Assembly (NCBI GenBank): GCA_017305455.1
Contig: JAFKKO010000115.1
Span: 41,692-105,691, forward strand
Source of the DNA: Hyphomicrobiales bacterium
Lineage (GTDB): Bacteria; Pseudomonadota; Alphaproteobacteria; Rhizobiales; Xanthobacteraceae
Direction of reading: 5' to 3'
Length of the DNA: 64,000 bases
Shown: piece after piece, positions 34,525 through 43,136 of the stretch
Layout: each line of letters opens with the position of its first letter
How positions within the stretch are numbered: position 1 is the stretch's first letter
The notes under the pieces: model-generated
Told to the model about the DNA's origin: nothing
Databases searched by the model: none
The model's input: the letters and a program-made list of their open reading frames with translations, nothing else
Position numbers and translations under genes: made by a program

Positions 34525-35694
34525 ATGAATTTCGACTTCACCGAAGAACAGCAGATGTTCGCCGAATCCGTTCGCCGTTTCGCGCGCACGGAGTTGGCCG
34601 ATGGAGCGTTGGAGCGCGCGCATACCGCCGGCAATTCGTGGGATGTGGCCAAGAAGATTGCGCAGGCCGGGCTGCTTGGCATCACCTTGAAGCCGGAGGA
34701 TGGCGGGCTCGGCGGCTCGCTGATGGATGCGGTGATCGCGATCCAGGAGACGGCGCTGGTCTGCCCCAAGAGCGCGGACATTGTTCAGGCCGGCAATTTC
34801 GGGCCGATCCGCACCTTCGCGGAATATGCGACACCTGCCCAGAAGGCGAAGTGGTTGCCGAAGCTGCTGCGCGGCGAGATGCTGATCAGCCTCGGCATGA
34901 CGGAGCCCGATGCCGGCTCCGCGACGACAGAGCTGCGCACCAGCGCACGGCTTGAAGACGGCCACTATATTGTCAACGGCTCCAAAGTGTTCGGCACTCA
35001 TAGTCCGGAAGCGGGTATTTATCTTGTGTATGTCCGCTTTGGTCCGGGCCTCGATGGCATCGGTTCTCTGATCATCGAGCGGGGCACGCCGGGCTTCCGC
35101 ATCGGCCAGCCCTCGCCGTTCATGAGCGGGGAGGAGTGGTGCCAGCTTTATTTCGAGGACGCGCGCGTGCCGGCGGAAAATCTGCTGCTCGGGCCCGGCG
35201 GCTTCAAGAAGCAGATCACCACTTTCAATGTGGAGCGCATCGGCAATGCCGCGCGCTCCATCGCGATCGGCCGTCACGCCTTCAATCTCGCCAAGGCTTA
35301 TGCCACCGAGCGGCGCCAGTTCGGCCGCGCGCTGTGCGAATTCCAGGGACTGCAATGGAAGTTCGCGGAGATGTCGGCCCAGCTTGAGAGCGCTCAACTG
35401 CTGCTCTATCGCGCGGCCGTGAATGCGGACAACGGGGTGCCGTCCGCCTATGATTCCGCGATCGCCAAGATGGTCTGCAATCTGGCGGGCTTCGAGGTGG
35501 CCAATGAAGCGGTGCAGATCATGGGAGGGATGGGCTACAGTCAGGAAAGTCTCACTGAATACTGCATGCGGCGCACGCGCGGCTGGATGATCGCGGGCGG
35601 CTCGATCGAAATCCTGAAGAACCGCATCGCCGAACATGTGTTCGAACGCCGTTTTGATCAGCGCCCCGCGCCAAGCGCCGGCCCGATGGAATAG
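34525..35694 (+). CDS. acyl-CoA dehydrogenase, copy 2
   Basis: 389 residues, starting MNFDFTEEQQMFAESVRRFA. FAD-binding LGMTEPDAGSATTELRTSA and YFEDARVPAENLLLGPGGFKKQI are clear. The C-terminal IAGGSIEILKNRIAEHV lacks Glu at the medium-chain base position, with FNVERIGNA providing an alternative Glu. Many blocks are shared with copy 1 at 25193, for example DAVIAI, GFKKQI and RRQFGRALCEFQG against RKQFGRRLSDFQG. It starts 33 bp after the aldehyde dehydrogenase, with GAGGAT upstream. Confidence 0.88.
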   Translation: MNFDFTEEQQMFAESVRRFARTELADGALERAHTAGNSWDVAKKIAQAGLLGITLKPEDGGLGGSLMDAVIAIQETALVCPKSADIVQAGNFGPIRTFAEYATPAQKAKWLPKLLRGEMLISLGMTEPDAGSATTELRTSARLEDGHYIVNGSKVFGTHSPEAGIYLVYVRFGPGLDGIGSLIIERGTPGFRIGQPSPFMSGEEWCQLYFEDARVPAENLLLGPGGFKKQITTFNVERIGNAARSIAIGRHAFNLAKAYATERRQFGRALCEFQGLQWKFAEMSAQLESAQLLLYRAAVNADNGVPSAYDSAIAKMVCNLAGFEVANEAVQIMGGMGYSQESLTEYCMRRTRGWMIAGGSIEILKNRIAEHVFERRFDQRPAPSAGPME

Positions 35695-35698
35695 ATCG

Positions 35699-37795
35699 AT
35701 GGATGCCAGCCTTGCCAGGATGTTGTTTGCGCCGCGCAGTGTCGCGATCATCGGCGCATCGGACGATCCGTCCAAGACGACATCGCGGCCGCTGCAATAT
35801 CTGCGCAACAACGGATTTGCCGGAACGATCTATCCGGTCAATCCAAGATCGCAGACCGTGCTCGGCGAGCGTGCTTTTGCCTCGGTCGAGGACGTTCCGG
35901 AGATTCCGGATCATGCCTTTATTCTGCTGCCGGCGGAGGCGGCGATCGATGCTGTCGTGCAATGCGGCCGCCACGGCGTCAGGGTGGCGACAATTCTGGC
36001 ATCGGGATTTTCGGAATCCGGACGGGAAGGGCAGGATCGCGAAGCGCGTTTGAGGGACGCCGCGCGCGCGCATGGTGTCCGCCTGATCGGACCCTCCAGC
36101 CTCGGTATCGTCAATCTGCATCATTCCATGGTGCTCACGGCCAATGCGGCCTTTGCTGAATCCGGCCTGATGCGCGGCGGGATATTCTGCGCCTCGCAGT
36201 CCGGCAGCATGATCGGCGCGCTGCTCTCGCGCGGCAAGGAGCGTGGCATCGGGTTTGCCTCGCTGGTGTCGGTCGGCGGCGAACTGGATCTCGGCATCGG
36301 CGATCTGTGCGAGGCCGGCCTTGAAGATCCCAACGTCACCGGCTTCATGCTGTTTCTGGAAAATCTGCGGAACGCAGCGGCGCTGCGGCGCTTTGCGGCC
36401 AAGGCCGCGGCGGCAGGCAAGCCGGTGGCGGCGTTGAAGCTCGGCCGTTCGGCGGCTGCGGCTGAACTCGCGGTTTCTCATACCGGCGCTTTGTCCGGCG
36501 AGGACGATGTCGCCGATGCCTTCCTTGCCGATTGCGGCATCGCCCGAGTCGAAACGCTCGATGGTCTGATCGAGGCTGCACCATTGCTGGCGCGCATGCC
36601 GGCTCGAAGCGCCGGCTCCGCCAAGCCTCGTGTCGCCGTTGTCACCACGACCGGCGGCGGTGCGGCGATGGTGGTGGATCAGCTCGGCATTCGTGGCGTC
36701 GCCGTCGAGCCGCCCGACGACGTGACGCTGGCCGCGATCAGAGCCACCGGCATTGACGTGGCGGCCGCGCGTATTGTCGATCTCACTCTTGCCGGTGTGC
36801 GGTACGAGATCATGAAAGGGGCGCTGGAAGCCCTGCTGGCATCGCGAAAATACGATCTGGTGATCGCGGTTGTCGGCTCGTCGTCGCGGTTTCAGCCCGA
36901 ACTTGCGGTTCGCCCGATCATCGACGTTGCGGACAAGGATACGCCGCTCGCGGCCTTCATGGTGCCGGAGGCGCCGCAAGCGCTGAAGATGCTTGGCGAG
37001 GCGGGAATTCCCGCGTTCCGCTCGCCGGAGGCGCTTGGCGATGTGGTCGCCGCGGCGTTCAGGCGGCGGCCGGCGCGCGGTGAGGTGCCGGCCACGCCTG
37101 CCAACCGGCTGGGCGGGCCGGTGCTCGATGAAATGGAGGGCTACGGTCTTCTTGATATGCTCGGGGTCTCTCATGCCCGCGCCATCACCGTGGGCTGCGA
37201 GACGCAGGTCGTCTCCGACAAGGGTCTGGCCTGGCCGGTCGCGGTCAAGGTTCTTCATGCGCAAATCCCTCATAAATCCGATGTCGGAGGCGTCGTGCTC
37301 AACATCCGGTCGGATCAGGAATTCGCCGACGCCGCGCGGCAGATCGTCCGTTCGGTCGGCGAGAACAAACCCGATCTGGCCGTTGAGCGGCTGCTGGTTC
37401 AGGAAATGACGGCCGGAGCGCTGGGAGAGGTGCTGGTCGGATATCGCGTCGATCCGCAGGTTGGCGGCATGGTGCTGCTGGCGGCGGGCGGCGTGATGAC
37501 CGAGATCTATCGCGATCGCTCGCTTCGCGTCGCGCCGATCGATCGTGCGAGTGCATACGAAATGCTCGACGAGGTAAAGATCATCGCGGCGTTCAGAGGA
37601 TTCCGCGGACGCCCGGCCGGCGATCTCGAAGCCCTGGCGGACACGCTGGTCGCGGTGTCCCGGCTGGCAGCGAGCGGCGCGCCGGTCGTGGAATTCGAGA
37701 TCAATCCTCTGCTCGTGCTGCCTGCGGGGCAGGGCGTTCGCGCCGTCGACGTGCTGGTCCGGCTGACGCCGGACGCGGAACAGGAGCGGCCATAA
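35699..37795 (+). CDS. ADP-forming acyl-CoA synthetase (fused alpha-beta, acetate-CoA ligase family)
   Basis: 698 residues from ATG 35699, four bases after the previous stop. Order: CoA-binding domain (RSVAIIGASDDPSKTTSRP), CoA-ligase domain (FCASQSGSMIGALL), phosphohistidine region with the catalytic His in VSHTGALSGEDD, then a C-terminal ATP-grasp domain (VAVKVLHAQIPHKSDVGGVV, VGYRVDPQVGGMVLLAAGG). Enzymes of this family activate carboxylic acids to thioesters with ATP to ADP rather than AMP, and related members act on ferulate or pimelate. In this operon it would activate the acid made by the aldehyde dehydrogenase. Confidence 0.87.
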   Translation: MDASLARMLFAPRSVAIIGASDDPSKTTSRPLQYLRNNGFAGTIYPVNPRSQTVLGERAFASVEDVPEIPDHAFILLPAEAAIDAVVQCGRHGVRVATILASGFSESGREGQDREARLRDAARAHGVRLIGPSSLGIVNLHHSMVLTANAAFAESGLMRGGIFCASQSGSMIGALLSRGKERGIGFASLVSVGGELDLGIGDLCEAGLEDPNVTGFMLFLENLRNAAALRRFAAKAAAAGKPVAALKLGRSAAAAELAVSHTGALSGEDDVADAFLADCGIARVETLDGLIEAAPLLARMPARSAGSAKPRVAVVTTTGGGAAMVVDQLGIRGVAVEPPDDVTLAAIRATGIDVAAARIVDLTLAGVRYEIMKGALEALLASRKYDLVIAVVGSSSRFQPELAVRPIIDVADKDTPLAAFMVPEAPQALKMLGEAGIPAFRSPEALGDVVAAAFRRRPARGEVPATPANRLGGPVLDEMEGYGLLDMLGVSHARAITVGCETQVVSDKGLAWPVAVKVLHAQIPHKSDVGGVVLNIRSDQEFADAARQIVRSVGENKPDLAVERLLVQEMTAGALGEVLVGYRVDPQVGGMVLLAAGGVMTEIYRDRSLRVAPIDRASAYEMLDEVKIIAAFRGFRGRPAGDLEALADTLVAVSRLAASGAPVVEFEINPLLVLPAGQGVRAVDVLVRLTPDAEQERP

Positions 37796-38998
37796 ATGAC
37801 ACAGGCCTATATCTGCGACTATGTCCGCACGCCGATCGGACGCTACGCCGGCGCGTTGAAGGATGTCCGCCCGGATGATCTTGCGGCGATCCCGCTGCGA
37901 GTGCTGAAGGAGCGCCATGCACATGTGGACTGGCAGGCTCTCGATGACGTCTATCTCGGTTGCGCCAATCAGGCCGGCGAGGACAACCGCAATGTCGCGC
38001 GCATTGCGGCGCTGCTGGCGAGCCTTCCGGTCGGCGTCGGAGGCAGCACCATCAATCGCCTCTGCGGATCGGGTCTCGATGCGGTGGGCACCGCGGCGCG
38101 CGCGATCCGCGCGGGCGATGCCGATCTGATGCTGGCCGGCGGCGTCGAAAGCATGACGCGGGCGCCGTTCGTGATGGGCAAGGCGGAATCGGCCTGGTCG
38201 CGCAGCGCGAAGCTCGAGGACACCACCATCGGCTGGCGCTTCGTCAATCCGGCGATGGTTGCCGCCTATGGCGTCGACTCGATGCCGGACACCGCCGAGA
38301 ACGTCGCCGAGGATTTTGCCATTTCCCGTGCCGATCAGGATCTGTTCGCCTGGCGCAGCCAGCAAAAGACCAAGGTGGCGATCGAGGCCGGCTATTTTGC
38401 GAATGAGATCACGCCGGTCACCATCAAGGGGCGCAAGAGCGAGACCATTGTTTCGACCGACGAGCACCCGCGTCCCGAGACCACATTGGAAGGGCTCGCG
38501 TCCTTGAAGGCGCCGTTCCGCGCCGGCGGCACCGTGACCGCCGGCAATGCCTCCGGCGTCAACGATGGGGCGGCGGCCTTGCTGCTGTGCTCGGAAGACG
38601 GCGCGCGCCGCCATGGCCTGACCCCGCGAGCGCGTGTCGTCGCGATGGCGACGGCGGGCGTGCCGCCGCGCGTCATGGGAATGGGTCCGGCTCCTGCGGT
38701 CAAACGCCTTCTGGAGCGCACGGGTCTGGCGATCAAGGATATCGACGTGATCGAGCTCAACGAAGCGTTCGCAAGCCAGGGTCTTGCGGTGATGCGCGAC
38801 CTCGGTTTGCCGGATGACGCCGCGCAGGTGAATCCGCACGGCGGGGCCATCGCGCTTGGACATCCGCTCGGCATGTCCGGCGCACGGATTGCGGGGACCG
38901 CCATGCGCGCGCTTGAAACGCTGGGCCGCAGGCGCGCCATTGCCACGATGTGCATCGGTGTCGGTCAGGGCATCGCCGTTTTGATCGAGCGCGTCTGA
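37796..38998 (+). CDS. acetyl-CoA acyltransferase (thiolase)
   Basis: 400 residues, starting directly after the previous stop. Nucleophile Cys90 in STINRLCGSGLDAVG, His in NPHGGAIALGHPLGMSGARI and second Cys in ATMCIGVGQGIAV are all present. The ICDYVRTPIGRYAGALKDVRPDDLAA start and length match PcaF/PaaJ-type beta-ketoadipyl- or degradative thiolases. It would release acetyl-CoA at the last step of the operon route. Confidence 0.92.
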   Translation: MTQAYICDYVRTPIGRYAGALKDVRPDDLAAIPLRVLKERHAHVDWQALDDVYLGCANQAGEDNRNVARIAALLASLPVGVGGSTINRLCGSGLDAVGTAARAIRAGDADLMLAGGVESMTRAPFVMGKAESAWSRSAKLEDTTIGWRFVNPAMVAAYGVDSMPDTAENVAEDFAISRADQDLFAWRSQQKTKVAIEAGYFANEITPVTIKGRKSETIVSTDEHPRPETTLEGLASLKAPFRAGGTVTAGNASGVNDGAAALLLCSEDGARRHGLTPRARVVAMATAGVPPRVMGMGPAPAVKRLLERTGLAIKDIDVIELNEAFASQGLAVMRDLGLPDDAAQVNPHGGAIALGHPLGMSGARIAGTAMRALETLGRRRAIATMCIGVGQGIAVLIERV

Positions 38999-41097
38999 TG
39001 GCGGAGCAGGATGTCGCGAAAGCACAGGTGCGGCTGTTCCGGCAGGACGACGTCGCTGTCATCACCATCGACAATCCGCCGATCAATGCGGGGTCGCATG
39101 CGGTGCGTCGCGGTCTGCTCGCATGTCTGGCCGAGGTCGAGGCCGACGCCGCCTTGATCGGTGCGGTGCTGATCGGGGCGGGAAAGACGTTCATCACCGG
39201 CTCGGACTTGCGGGAATTCAACAAGCCGATCGAGGAGCCGCAGCTTCCCGCCGTGATTTCCGCGATCGAGCAGGGCTCCAAGCCTGTCATCGCGGCGCTT
39301 CATGGCGCCGCGCTCGGCGGCGGCTATGAGTTGGCGCTCGGATGCGACCAGCGCATCGCGGCGCCCGGCACGATCGTGGGTCTGCCCGAAGTCACGCTCG
39401 GCCTCATTCCCGGCGCGGGCGGCACGCAGCGTTTGCCGCGTCTGACCGGATTGCCGCAGGCGATTGCGCTGATCTGCAGTGGACGGCGGGTCGAGGCGCG
39501 CGAGGCGCGCGCGCTCGGCATGATCGATGCGGTCACTGAAACGGATCTTCTTGAAACGGCTGTGGCGGCGGTTCGCGCGCAGGCCGGACAGGGCCGGCGC
39601 CGGATCATGGAGACGATGCCGCCCGCGACAGATCCCGATGCGGTCGAGGCGGCGGCGAAAGCGGCGCTCAAGGCCGGCAAGCACCGGCCGCATGTTGTCG
39701 AGGCCATCGCGGCGATCAAGGCTTCGGCGCACCTGCCGCCAGCGGAGGCACTGGCGCAGGAGCGCGCCACGTTCCAGCGTCTTCGTGTCGGTCGCGAGGC
39801 GTTTGCCTTGCGCCACCTTTTCTTCGCGGAGCGGGTGGCGCAGCAGCCGGCTTTCGCCATTGAAGGGAAGCCGCGCCGGCTCGATCGCCCTGCGGTGATC
39901 GGAGCCGGCACTATGGGGACCGGCATCGCGATTGCGATGCTGGAGGCGGGCCTGCCGGTCAGGCTTGTCGATCCGGATGCGGCGGCGATCGAGCGCGCCG
40001 GCAAGCGCGTTGCGGCCTACTATAAAAAGAATGTCGCCAATGGTCGTGTCTCGGCCGACACCGCGGCGGTGCGCCGTGGCGCGCTGACGGTGTCCGATTC
40101 ATTAGAGGCGCTTGAGGATTGCGACATCGTGATCGAGGCGGTGTTCGAGGATCTCGATGTCAAACGCGATCTTGTACGCAAGCTTGCGGCGAGCGTGCAC
40201 CCGCAGTCGATTATCGCGACCAATACGTCTTATCTTTCGATCGCCGCGATCGCCGAAGCATCGCCTCACCCCGAGCATGTGCTGGGCCTGCATTTCTTCA
40301 GCCCGGCCGAAATCATGAAGCTCGTCGAAGTCGTGCATCACGATAAAGCGGATCACGCCGATCTTGCCGCCGTCACGGCGTTCGCGCGCAGGCTGGGCAA
40401 GCTTCCGATCCAGGCCAGCGATTCATTCGGCTTTATCGGCAACCGGATTTATGCGGCCTATCGCCGTCAGGCCGAATTTCTGGTCGAGGAGGGTGCCGCG
40501 CCCGAAGAAGTCGATGCGGCGCTTGAAGAGTTCGGCTTTGCCATGGGGCCTTTCGCCGTCTCCGATCTGTCGGGTCTGGATATCGCCTGGCGCATGCGGC
40601 GCAGCCAGGATGCGACGCGCCTCGCGACCGAGCGCTATGTGACCATCGCCGACCGGCTTGTCGAACTCGGGCGGCTGGGCAGGAAGTCGGGAGCCGGCTG
40701 GTACGTCTATCGCGAGGACGGCAGAAAAGCACCGGACCCGCTCGTCCGCACGATCATCGACGAGGAGGTCGCGAAGACCGGCCGCGTTCGCAGGCCGATC
40801 GAGGCGCAAGACATCGTGCGTCGCTGTCTTGCGGCCATCCTGAACGAAGCCGCGCTGACGATCGAGCAGGGCGTGTGCCAGCGTCCTTCGGACATCGATC
40901 TCGTTCTGGTCAACGGCTATGGTTTTCCGAAACACGAAGGCGGCCCGGTGTTCTGGATGAGCGGTCAGTCGGCTGACGAGATCGCGCGCGGTCAGGCACA
41001 GATCGCTGCGGCCGGCGGCTCGGAATTCAGGCGCGGCGATCTGGAATTGCTGTCGCCGGATCGCAATTCGGCAGGTGCGACAGCGAAATCCTCGTAG
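38998..41097 (+). CDS. bifunctional enoyl-CoA hydratase / 3-hydroxyacyl-CoA dehydrogenase (FadJ/FadB-like)
   Basis: 699 residues; ATG overlaps the thiolase stop by one base. An N-terminal crotonase domain has VIAALHGAALGGGYELALGCD and GLPEVTLGLIPGAGGTQRLPR with both catalytic Glu. A 3-hydroxyacyl-CoA dehydrogenase follows with RPAVIGAGTMGTGIAIAMLE (NAD site), LHFFSPAEIMKLVEV with the catalytic His, and a C-terminal domain with NGYGFPKHEGGPVFW. It performs hydration and oxidation of enoyl-CoA. Last gene of the six-gene operon, ended by the terminator at 41147. Confidence 0.92.
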   Translation: MAEQDVAKAQVRLFRQDDVAVITIDNPPINAGSHAVRRGLLACLAEVEADAALIGAVLIGAGKTFITGSDLREFNKPIEEPQLPAVISAIEQGSKPVIAALHGAALGGGYELALGCDQRIAAPGTIVGLPEVTLGLIPGAGGTQRLPRLTGLPQAIALICSGRRVEAREARALGMIDAVTETDLLETAVAAVRAQAGQGRRRIMETMPPATDPDAVEAAAKAALKAGKHRPHVVEAIAAIKASAHLPPAEALAQERATFQRLRVGREAFALRHLFFAERVAQQPAFAIEGKPRRLDRPAVIGAGTMGTGIAIAMLEAGLPVRLVDPDAAAIERAGKRVAAYYKKNVANGRVSADTAAVRRGALTVSDSLEALEDCDIVIEAVFEDLDVKRDLVRKLAASVHPQSIIATNTSYLSIAAIAEASPHPEHVLGLHFFSPAEIMKLVEVVHHDKADHADLAAVTAFARRLGKLPIQASDSFGFIGNRIYAAYRRQAEFLVEEGAAPEEVDAALEEFGFAMGPFAVSDLSGLDIAWRMRRSQDATRLATERYVTIADRLVELGRLGRKSGAGWYVYREDGRKAPDPLVRTIIDEEVAKTGRVRRPIEAQDIVRRCLAAILNEAALTIEQGVCQRPSDIDLVLVNGYGFPKHEGGPVFWMSGQSADEIARGQAQIAAAGGSEFRRGDLELLSPDRNSAGATAKSS

Positions 41098-41146
41098 CGC
41101 GATCCGGGGAGCAGCATGCGCCCATTCGTGCGGTGACAGGGCGAAA

Positions 41147-41177
41147 ATAAAAAACCCGGCATCGCTGCCGGGTTTTT
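41147..41177. terminator. bidirectional intrinsic terminator
   Basis: AACCCGGCA (41153-41161) pairs with TGCCGGGTT (41166-41174) over a four-base loop, with an A tract on the left and a T tract on the right, so it can stop transcription from either side. It sits between the FadJ-like operon and the convergent small secreted-protein gene. Confidence 0.9.
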
Positions 41178-41190
41178 CATTCAGTTCAGT

Positions 41191-41475
41191 TTATGGGCAG
41201 AACCAGACCGGGCCGGCCATCACGCAACCGCGTGTGCGCCAGTCGCCGGGACGCGCGCCATAGCGGCGCCAGCCACGTGGAGCCGTCGAATAGCGGCGGC
41301 CCGGGACATACCGGTGTCCATGGTGGCGGTGCGGCGGAGCGGCGTGCCGACGGTGCTGGACCTGGATCAACGAGTTGTCGACATTCGGTTGTGACGTCAC
41401 AAGAGGAGCTGCCGAGGCAGAGCTAATGACAAAAAGCGAAGCCGCTGCGGCAAGTGCCAATTTGGTGAAGTTCAT
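41191..41475 (-). CDS. small secreted His/Arg-rich protein, 94 aa
   Basis: Signal peptide MNFTKLALAAAASLFVISSA with cleavage near ASA-A at residue 22-23. The mature chain has an HRRHAAPPHRHHGHRYVPGR stretch and ends WRTRGCVMAGPVWFCP with two Cys. Proteins of this kind, short, basic and His-rich, are abundant in Bradyrhizobium relatives and have no assigned role; metal or polyanion binding in the periplasm is possible. Terminated by the hairpin at 41147. Confidence 0.75.
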   Translation of the reverse strand: MNFTKLALAAAASLFVISSASAAPLVTSQPNVDNSLIQVQHRRHAAPPHRHHGHRYVPGRRYSTAPRGWRRYGARPGDWRTRGCVMAGPVWFCP

Positions 41476-41571
41476 ACCGATCCTTTCTGTTGCTGCGATC
41501 GTTCAAATTTAACGCGAAACACCAGAGATGTTTCGTGTGGCGAGAATGCGGCGCGCGAATCGAAGCGTGTG

Positions 41572-42021
41572 TTAACTCGCTGAATCGAGCGCGATCAAGG
41601 CCAGCCCGCTCTCCGGATCGTGGCGCTTGCGAAGATGCTGCGGCGATTCGGTCAGAATGACTTCGAGAGTCGGACGCACCTCGGCCTTGACCAGATGGCC
41701 GGCGACCGCGCTGCCATCGCGCTTGCCCAGCACGACATGAATATGAAGCGCCGATTTGCCGTCCGGTCCAATAGCGATATCGCCGATCAGAGAAGCGACC
41801 TCGACCTGCTCATTGACCGGGATCGGACGATACTCTTTCGTTTCCCAGTCGAAGTAGCCGAGTTCGGCCCGCCGGAATGCGCCGATGGCCGTGATGCTTG
41901 CGGCGGAGAGGCCGGCGTCTGTCGCAAACTGCTTCAGGCTGGAGATGACATCGTCGCCTGCCGCCAGCACAATCGCATAGGTGCGCTGGCCGGCGGATTC
42001 ATGGAGGAGCTTGCTTTTCAT
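41572..42021 (-). CDS. PPC (DUF296) domain protein
   Basis: 149 residues, all one PPC domain: RTYAIVLAAGDDVISSLKQFA, ASITAIGAFRRAELGYFDWETKEY, GDIAIGPDGKSALHIHVVLG and GHLVKAEVRPTLEVILTE. The GxxHxHxxLG-like motif holds the histidines that bind metal in bacterial homologues, which are trimeric. In plants the domain sits next to AT-hooks; the bacterial stand-alone form has no known function. An ATG at 42021 gives the full domain. Confidence 0.88.
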   Translation of the reverse strand: MKSKLLHESAGQRTYAIVLAAGDDVISSLKQFATDAGLSAASITAIGAFRRAELGYFDWETKEYRPIPVNEQVEVASLIGDIAIGPDGKSALHIHVVLGKRDGSAVAGHLVKAEVRPTLEVILTESPQHLRKRHDPESGLALIALDSAS

Positions 42022-42129
42022 CGCGCACCGCTGCTGTGAGCGGGTTTAACGAACTCAACAGCGCGTTGTTCCGCCTGCGATGATCGCCATCGCGATGGGG
42101 ATGTAGAGGTCGAAGGCCGAGGCCTCGCG

Positions 42130-42351
42130 TTAACCGCCTTCGCCACCCGGAAGCTGATGTATGAGGCCTTTCTCCATGCTGAGAGCGTCCTCCTTGCTTT
42201 GTTTGTCTGGCGCCTGGCTTTTCTGGTTGCTTTGGTCGGGCAGATCGGCCTGCTGACCGGGTTTGGGGGGTGGGTTCTGACCCGCGCCGAGTTTGTTGCC
42301 CTGTTGTTTTTGATTGGGCTTGCCTTGGCCTTTTTGATTGTAATTCGACAT
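42130..42351 (-). CDS. small Gln/Lys/Pro-rich hydrophilic protein, 73 aa
   Basis: ATG at 42351 with GGAGGG four bases upstream. The first 40 residues are low-complexity, rich in Gln, Lys, Gly and Pro (MSNYNQKGQGKPNQKQQG, then NPPPKPGQQADLPDQ), followed by a short helix (DALSMEKGLIHQLPGG). It is likely intrinsically disordered. No membrane segment or known domain. Ribosome site and composition support translation. Confidence 0.6.
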   Translation of the reverse strand: MSNYNQKGQGKPNQKQQGNKLGAGQNPPPKPGQQADLPDQSNQKSQAPDKQSKEDALSMEKGLIHQLPGGEGG

Positions 42352-42558
42352 ATGCCCTCCATTGGTCCACTCAAGTCAATGAAATGACAGCGCGCAAGTT
42401 CCGCCGCCTCGGCAATGTCGAGCTAAATCGCAGTAGAAGAGTGCAAGATAAAGATCGCGTTATGAATTGGTGCAGGTGACTATACCCAATAAGACCTGCG
42501 GCAGTGAGAAGACATAATGAGGGGTAACCCTTTATGCTAGGAAAGATCGTCGTCAAAA

Positions 42559-42915
42559 TCAGGTTGAGTTTTTTTGGGGGGGGCTAAACGTCCAGCTCAA
42601 TTCTGTCATGCCTTTATGCTGAGCGATGTTCATTTCGATAGCATCGCCATTCTCGCCTTTGCAGTTTTCACAAAAGAATATGACCTTCATGCCGTGACGC
42701 CGCGTGCTTGGATTTCCAGAGTTCGTCGATGGAATCACAGAAGTTCTTACCGTCCCGCCTTCTACAGTAATTTTGATTTCTGATGGTCCATCTTCATCGC
42801 GTTCGAAAAATTCCGCCCCGGTATGATGGAGATAGTCCGAGCCACAGCGTGGACAGCTCAAACCAAGCGTGGAGCCATAGTCTTGAAATTTAAACGTCTT
42901 TGATTGGGTTTTCAT
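42559..42915 (-). CDS. zinc-ribbon-like hypothetical protein, 118 aa
   Basis: The sequence has two CxxC pairs, LSCPRCGSDYLHH near residue 20 and FFCENCKGENG near 82, enclosing a beta-rich middle (SEIKITVEGGTVRTSVI). This is a zinc-ribbon layout. It is AT-richer than its neighbours. The last codons contain a run of eight C followed by seven A on the coding strand, where a slip would change the C-terminus. No partner is evident; it is part of the islet by tRNA-Ser. Confidence 0.6.
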   Translation of the reverse strand: MKTQSKTFKFQDYGSTLGLSCPRCGSDYLHHTGAEFFERDEDGPSEIKITVEGGTVRTSVIPSTNSGNPSTRRHGMKVIFFCENCKGENGDAIEMNIAQHKGMTELSWTFSPPQKNST

Positions 42916-42992
42916 ACTCTCTCATTCGTTTATTAAGCAGTTAGAATAAATCACTTTTCTCGGTCGGTACGTAGGCAAAAGCTGTTACTATT

Positions 42993-43136
42993 ATGGGGCC
43001 TGACCGTCCTTGGACGGCAACTGACGTAGAAAGAATTATCGAGACTGCGCGCTTGCTTTCACGATGCTGTAGGGATTTGGCTACGGCTCGTTCTGTCGAT
43101 GGCGCTGCCCTTGCAGTTCAATCATGGTCGCGATGA
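42993..43136 (+). CDS. possible small protein, 47 aa
   Basis: Frame MGPDRPWTATDVERIIETAR followed by LLSRCCRDLATARSVDG, ending in AVQSWSR. It has balanced composition and lies in an otherwise empty gap, but no ribosome site is seen and its end overlaps the stop of the minus-strand gene by 19 bp. DRPWTATDVERII recalls a SANT-like helix start. It could be a remnant of a larger gene. Confidence 0.2.
   Translation: MGPDRPWTATDVERIIETARLLSRCCRDLATARSVDGAALAVQSWSR

Noticed and set aside
33037-35811. Open frame of 924 codons on the minus strand
   Set aside because: Antisense to the aldehyde dehydrogenase and acyl-CoA dehydrogenase; same Arg/Asp-rich shadow composition and no motif.
35552-39025. 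Open frame of 1157 codons on the minus strand across three genes of the catabolic operon
   Set aside because: It is antisense to well-supported enzymes with intact motifs, is rich in Arg, His and Gln, and has no domain. Long antisense frames are expected in GC-rich codon-biased DNA.
42371-42556. Minus-strand frame of 61 codons between the Gln-rich protein and the islet
   Set aside because: No ribosome site and no helix or domain; judged non-coding.
42300-42600. Search for a direct repeat of the tRNA-Ser 3' end as an attachment site
   Set aside because: No copy of the CGGATGGGGTGAG sequence was found in this stretch by eye, so no attachment site is claimed.
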